A DNA stretch of 6,477 nucleotides, taken from positions 1-6,477 of the forward strand of contig JANMCC010000189.1 of assembly GCA_031360885.1 (NCBI GenBank), read 5' to 3'. The notes beneath the pieces were generated by a model, which was not told the DNA's origin, ran no database searches, and saw nothing but the letters and a program-made list of their open reading frames with translations. Source of the DNA: Schlegelella_A sp031360885. Its GTDB lineage: Bacteria; Pseudomonadota; Gammaproteobacteria; Burkholderiales; Burkholderiaceae_C. Of the stretch, positions 5,331-6,477 are shown piece by piece. Every line of letters begins with the position of its first letter. Position 1 is the first letter of the stretch. The position numbers and the translations under genes are program-made.

Positions 5331-6098
5331 ATGGCTACCTCGAGCTTGGGCTACCGGCTTTCCGCGACGACGGGCTTGCATCGCGGCGATCGGGCCTACC
5401 AGCAGGACCAGGTTCAGGTGCTTCCGCATGGCCGCGTGCCGGGTTGCGTGATGGGCGTGCTCGCCGACGGCATGGGCGGCAAGAGCGGCGGGCGCAAGGC
5501 CGCCGACCAGGTCATCCTGACCGCGCAGCAGCTGTTCGAGCGCTATTCGCCGAGCCGCGACGACCCGACCGAAGCGCTCAAGCAGCTCGTGCTCGAGGCG
5601 CACCTGATGATCAAGCTGACCGCGATCACTTCGGAAGAAGAGCCGCACAGCACGATCGCCGCGTTCCTGATCAGCCCGACGCGCGAATGCGACTTCGTCC
5701 ATGCCGGCGATTCGCGCATCTACCACTTCTGCGCCGCCGAGATGGTGAGCCGCTCGATCGACCACTCGTACGTTCAACGCCTCGTCGACGAGCGGCAGAT
5801 CACCGAAGAGGAAGCCAACAACCATCCGCAGTCGAACCTGCTGACCGGCTGCCTGGGCACCTTCCAGGACCCGCCGCTCTCGCAGAAGCACATCGACCGG
5901 CTCGAGATCGGCGACAGCGTGCTGTCCTGCAGCGACGGCCTGTGGCACTACTTCACGCCGCGCGAGCTCGGCGCCATCGTCCATGCGCTGCCGCCGCGCG
6001 AGGCGACCGAGATGCTGGTCGGCAAGGCGCGCCAGCGCGCGCGGGGATCGGGCGACAACCTGTCGCTCGCCCTGGTCCGGGTGGAACCGCTGGCCTGA
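5331..6098 (+). CDS. PP2C-family (PPM) serine/threonine protein phosphatase
   Basis: A complete 255-aa single-domain, metal-dependent PP2C-type phosphatase that should dephosphorylate Ser/Thr on cytoplasmic proteins. The PPM motifs appear in order: RGDRAYQQDQ (18-27; Asp26), GVLADGMGG (42-50; metal-ligand Asp46), HSTIAAFLI (106-114), HAGDSRIYHF (124-133), then LLTGCLG (170-176), CSDGLWHYF (200-208; Asp202) and GSGDNLSLALV (239-249; Asp242). All expected acidic ligands are present. Where many relatives have Asn before the first Asp, this one has Gln. There is no signal peptide, membrane segment or fused sensor domain. ATG 5331 fits the family N-terminus, but no Shine-Dalgarno site precedes it. 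No partner kinase is seen in the window. It is divergent from the YdcH-family/helicase operon and convergent with the right-edge gene, with 4 bp between stops. Confidence 0.93.
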   Translation: MATSSLGYRLSATTGLHRGDRAYQQDQVQVLPHGRVPGCVMGVLADGMGGKSGGRKAADQVILTAQQLFERYSPSRDDPTEALKQLVLEAHLMIKLTAITSEEEPHSTIAAFLISPTRECDFVHAGDSRIYHFCAAEMVSRSIDHSYVQRLVDERQITEEEANNHPQSNLLTGCLGTFQDPPLSQKHIDRLEIGDSVLSCSDGLWHYFTPRELGAIVHALPPREATEMLVGKARQRARGSGDNLSLALVRVEPLA

Positions 6099-6102
6099 GC
6101 GG

Positions 6103-6477
6103 CTAGCGCCTGGCGGCCGAGGCCGCGGCAGATGCCGCACTCGGCCCCGGCAGCGAAGACGAGGGCGTCTTCGCTCCCATCCTGCGAATCGCCTGCGTCG
6201 CCACGTCGTCGCGGTGCTCGGCGGCACGCCGCTGCTTGGCTTCGAATTCGGCGCGACTGCGCGCCGCTTGCGCGTCGCGCTCCCCCGGCGTCGCGGGCGG
6301 CTTGCTGCCCTGGCCGAGGGCGTCGCCCGAGCTGCGCCGACGAGCGGGTGTCGCGGAGGCGGCGTCGGACGCCGGTCCCGACGCAGCTCCGGCCGCCGAC
6401 CCCCGCTCGTCGGCGCAGCTCGGGCGACGCCCTCGGCCAGGGCAGCAAGCCGCCCGCGACGCCGGGGGAGCGCGACG
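6103..6477 (-). CDS. C-terminal part of an unrecognised protein (runs off the right edge)
   Basis: A minus-strand frame of 124 codons is open from the window edge to TAG 6103-6105. I do not recognise it. The most convincing coding part is nearest the stop: a charged helical stretch, GERDAQAARSRAEFEAKQRR followed by AAEHRDDVATQAIRRMGAK, then a Ser/Pro/Ala tail ending SAASAAASAARR. Third positions there are strongly G/C, like the neighbouring genes. Further from the stop the protein is low-complexity Ala/Ser/Gly/Pro/Arg and has no visible domain. From about 6402 outward the frame reads the inverted copy of its own sequence, so the outermost 25 or so codons may be an artefact. The gene converges on the phosphatase gene with a 4-bp gap. 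No function can be assigned. Confidence 0.5.
   Translation of the reverse strand, partial: RRAPPASRAACCPGRGRRPSCADERGSAAGAASGPASDAASATPARRRSSGDALGQGSKPPATPGERDAQAARSRAEFEAKQRRAAEHRDDVATQAIRRMGAKTPSSSLPGPSAASAAASAARR
6152..6175 (+). terminator. Strong hairpin downstream of the phosphatase gene
   Basis: A perfect 10-bp inverted repeat (AGCGAAGACG at 6152-6161, its complement at 6166-6175) with a 4-nt AGGG loop lies 54 bp after the phosphatase stop. It could end or protect the phosphatase mRNA. No T-run follows, so intrinsic termination is uncertain. On the minus strand it is inside the C-terminal coding region of the convergent gene and may be constrained by that. Confidence 0.3.
6273..6477. 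repeat. Perfect 76-bp inverted repeat with 53-bp spacer at the right edge
   Basis: Positions 6273-6348 and 6402-6477 are exact reverse complements over 76 bp. I checked this base by base; the first mismatch is 6349 against 6401. The spacer 6349-6401 pairs only in patches. The outer end of the right arm coincides with the last base of the window, so its true length is unknown. The left arm lies in the C-terminal coding region of the right-edge gene. Confidence 0.95.

Noticed and set aside
6113..6126. Inverted repeat GCGGCC-GA-GGCCGC after the phosphatase stop as a terminator
   Set aside because: Short, two-base loop, no T-tract, and such G/C palindromes occur often in this composition; the 6152-6175 hairpin is stronger.
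5316..6227. 303-codon minus-strand frame antisense to the phosphatase
   Set aside because: The plus strand encodes every PP2C motif; the antisense product has no recognisable features.

Overview
The window is very GC-rich, with strong G/C preference at third codon positions. It carries only chromosomal core genes, in an arrangement and with protein sequences typical of Betaproteobacteria, most likely Burkholderiales. I base this on the BamD sequence with its Trp-rich C-terminus, the ScpB/RluB pairing, the head-to-head rluD/bamD arrangement and the PP2C phosphatase type. No plasmid, phage, transposase, CRISPR, tRNA or rRNA signal is visible.

Layout, left to right. Positions 1-362 (minus strand) hold the 5' part of a gene that is probably rluB (23S rRNA pseudouridine synthase); only its low-complexity N-terminal extension is present. 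It overlaps the end of scpB (349-1035, minus; chromosome segregation and condensation). A 225-bp stretch without a supported gene carries a candidate scpB promoter. rluD (1261-2259, minus; 23S rRNA pseudouridine synthase) lies head-to-head with, and slightly overlaps, bamD (2243-3049, plus; outer-membrane assembly lipoprotein). bamD converges on a YoaA/DinG-type iron-sulfur DNA helicase (3059-5035, minus), with a 15-bp palindrome joining the two stop codons. A small YdcH-family (DUF465) gene (5052-5255, minus) sits just upstream of the helicase in the same direction. A 75-bp AT-rich divergent intergenic region follows. It has an Anr/FNR-type box and opposed, overlapping -10 elements, and leads into a complete PP2C-type protein phosphatase (5331-6098, plus). 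The right end (6103-6477, minus) is the C-terminal part of an unrecognised protein. Its last 205 bases form a perfect 76-bp inverted repeat with a 53-bp spacer ending exactly at the window edge, which looks like an assembly or amplification fold-back until shown otherwise.

Functionally the window is housekeeping: ribosomal RNA modification (rluD, probable rluB), chromosome segregation (scpB), envelope biogenesis (bamD), DNA repair/replication support (yoaA-like), and one Ser/Thr phosphatase. I found no convincing undescribed multi-gene system. The observations most worth a second look are the terminal inverted repeat, the divergent control region at 5256-5330, and the overlapping rluD/bamD 5' ends.
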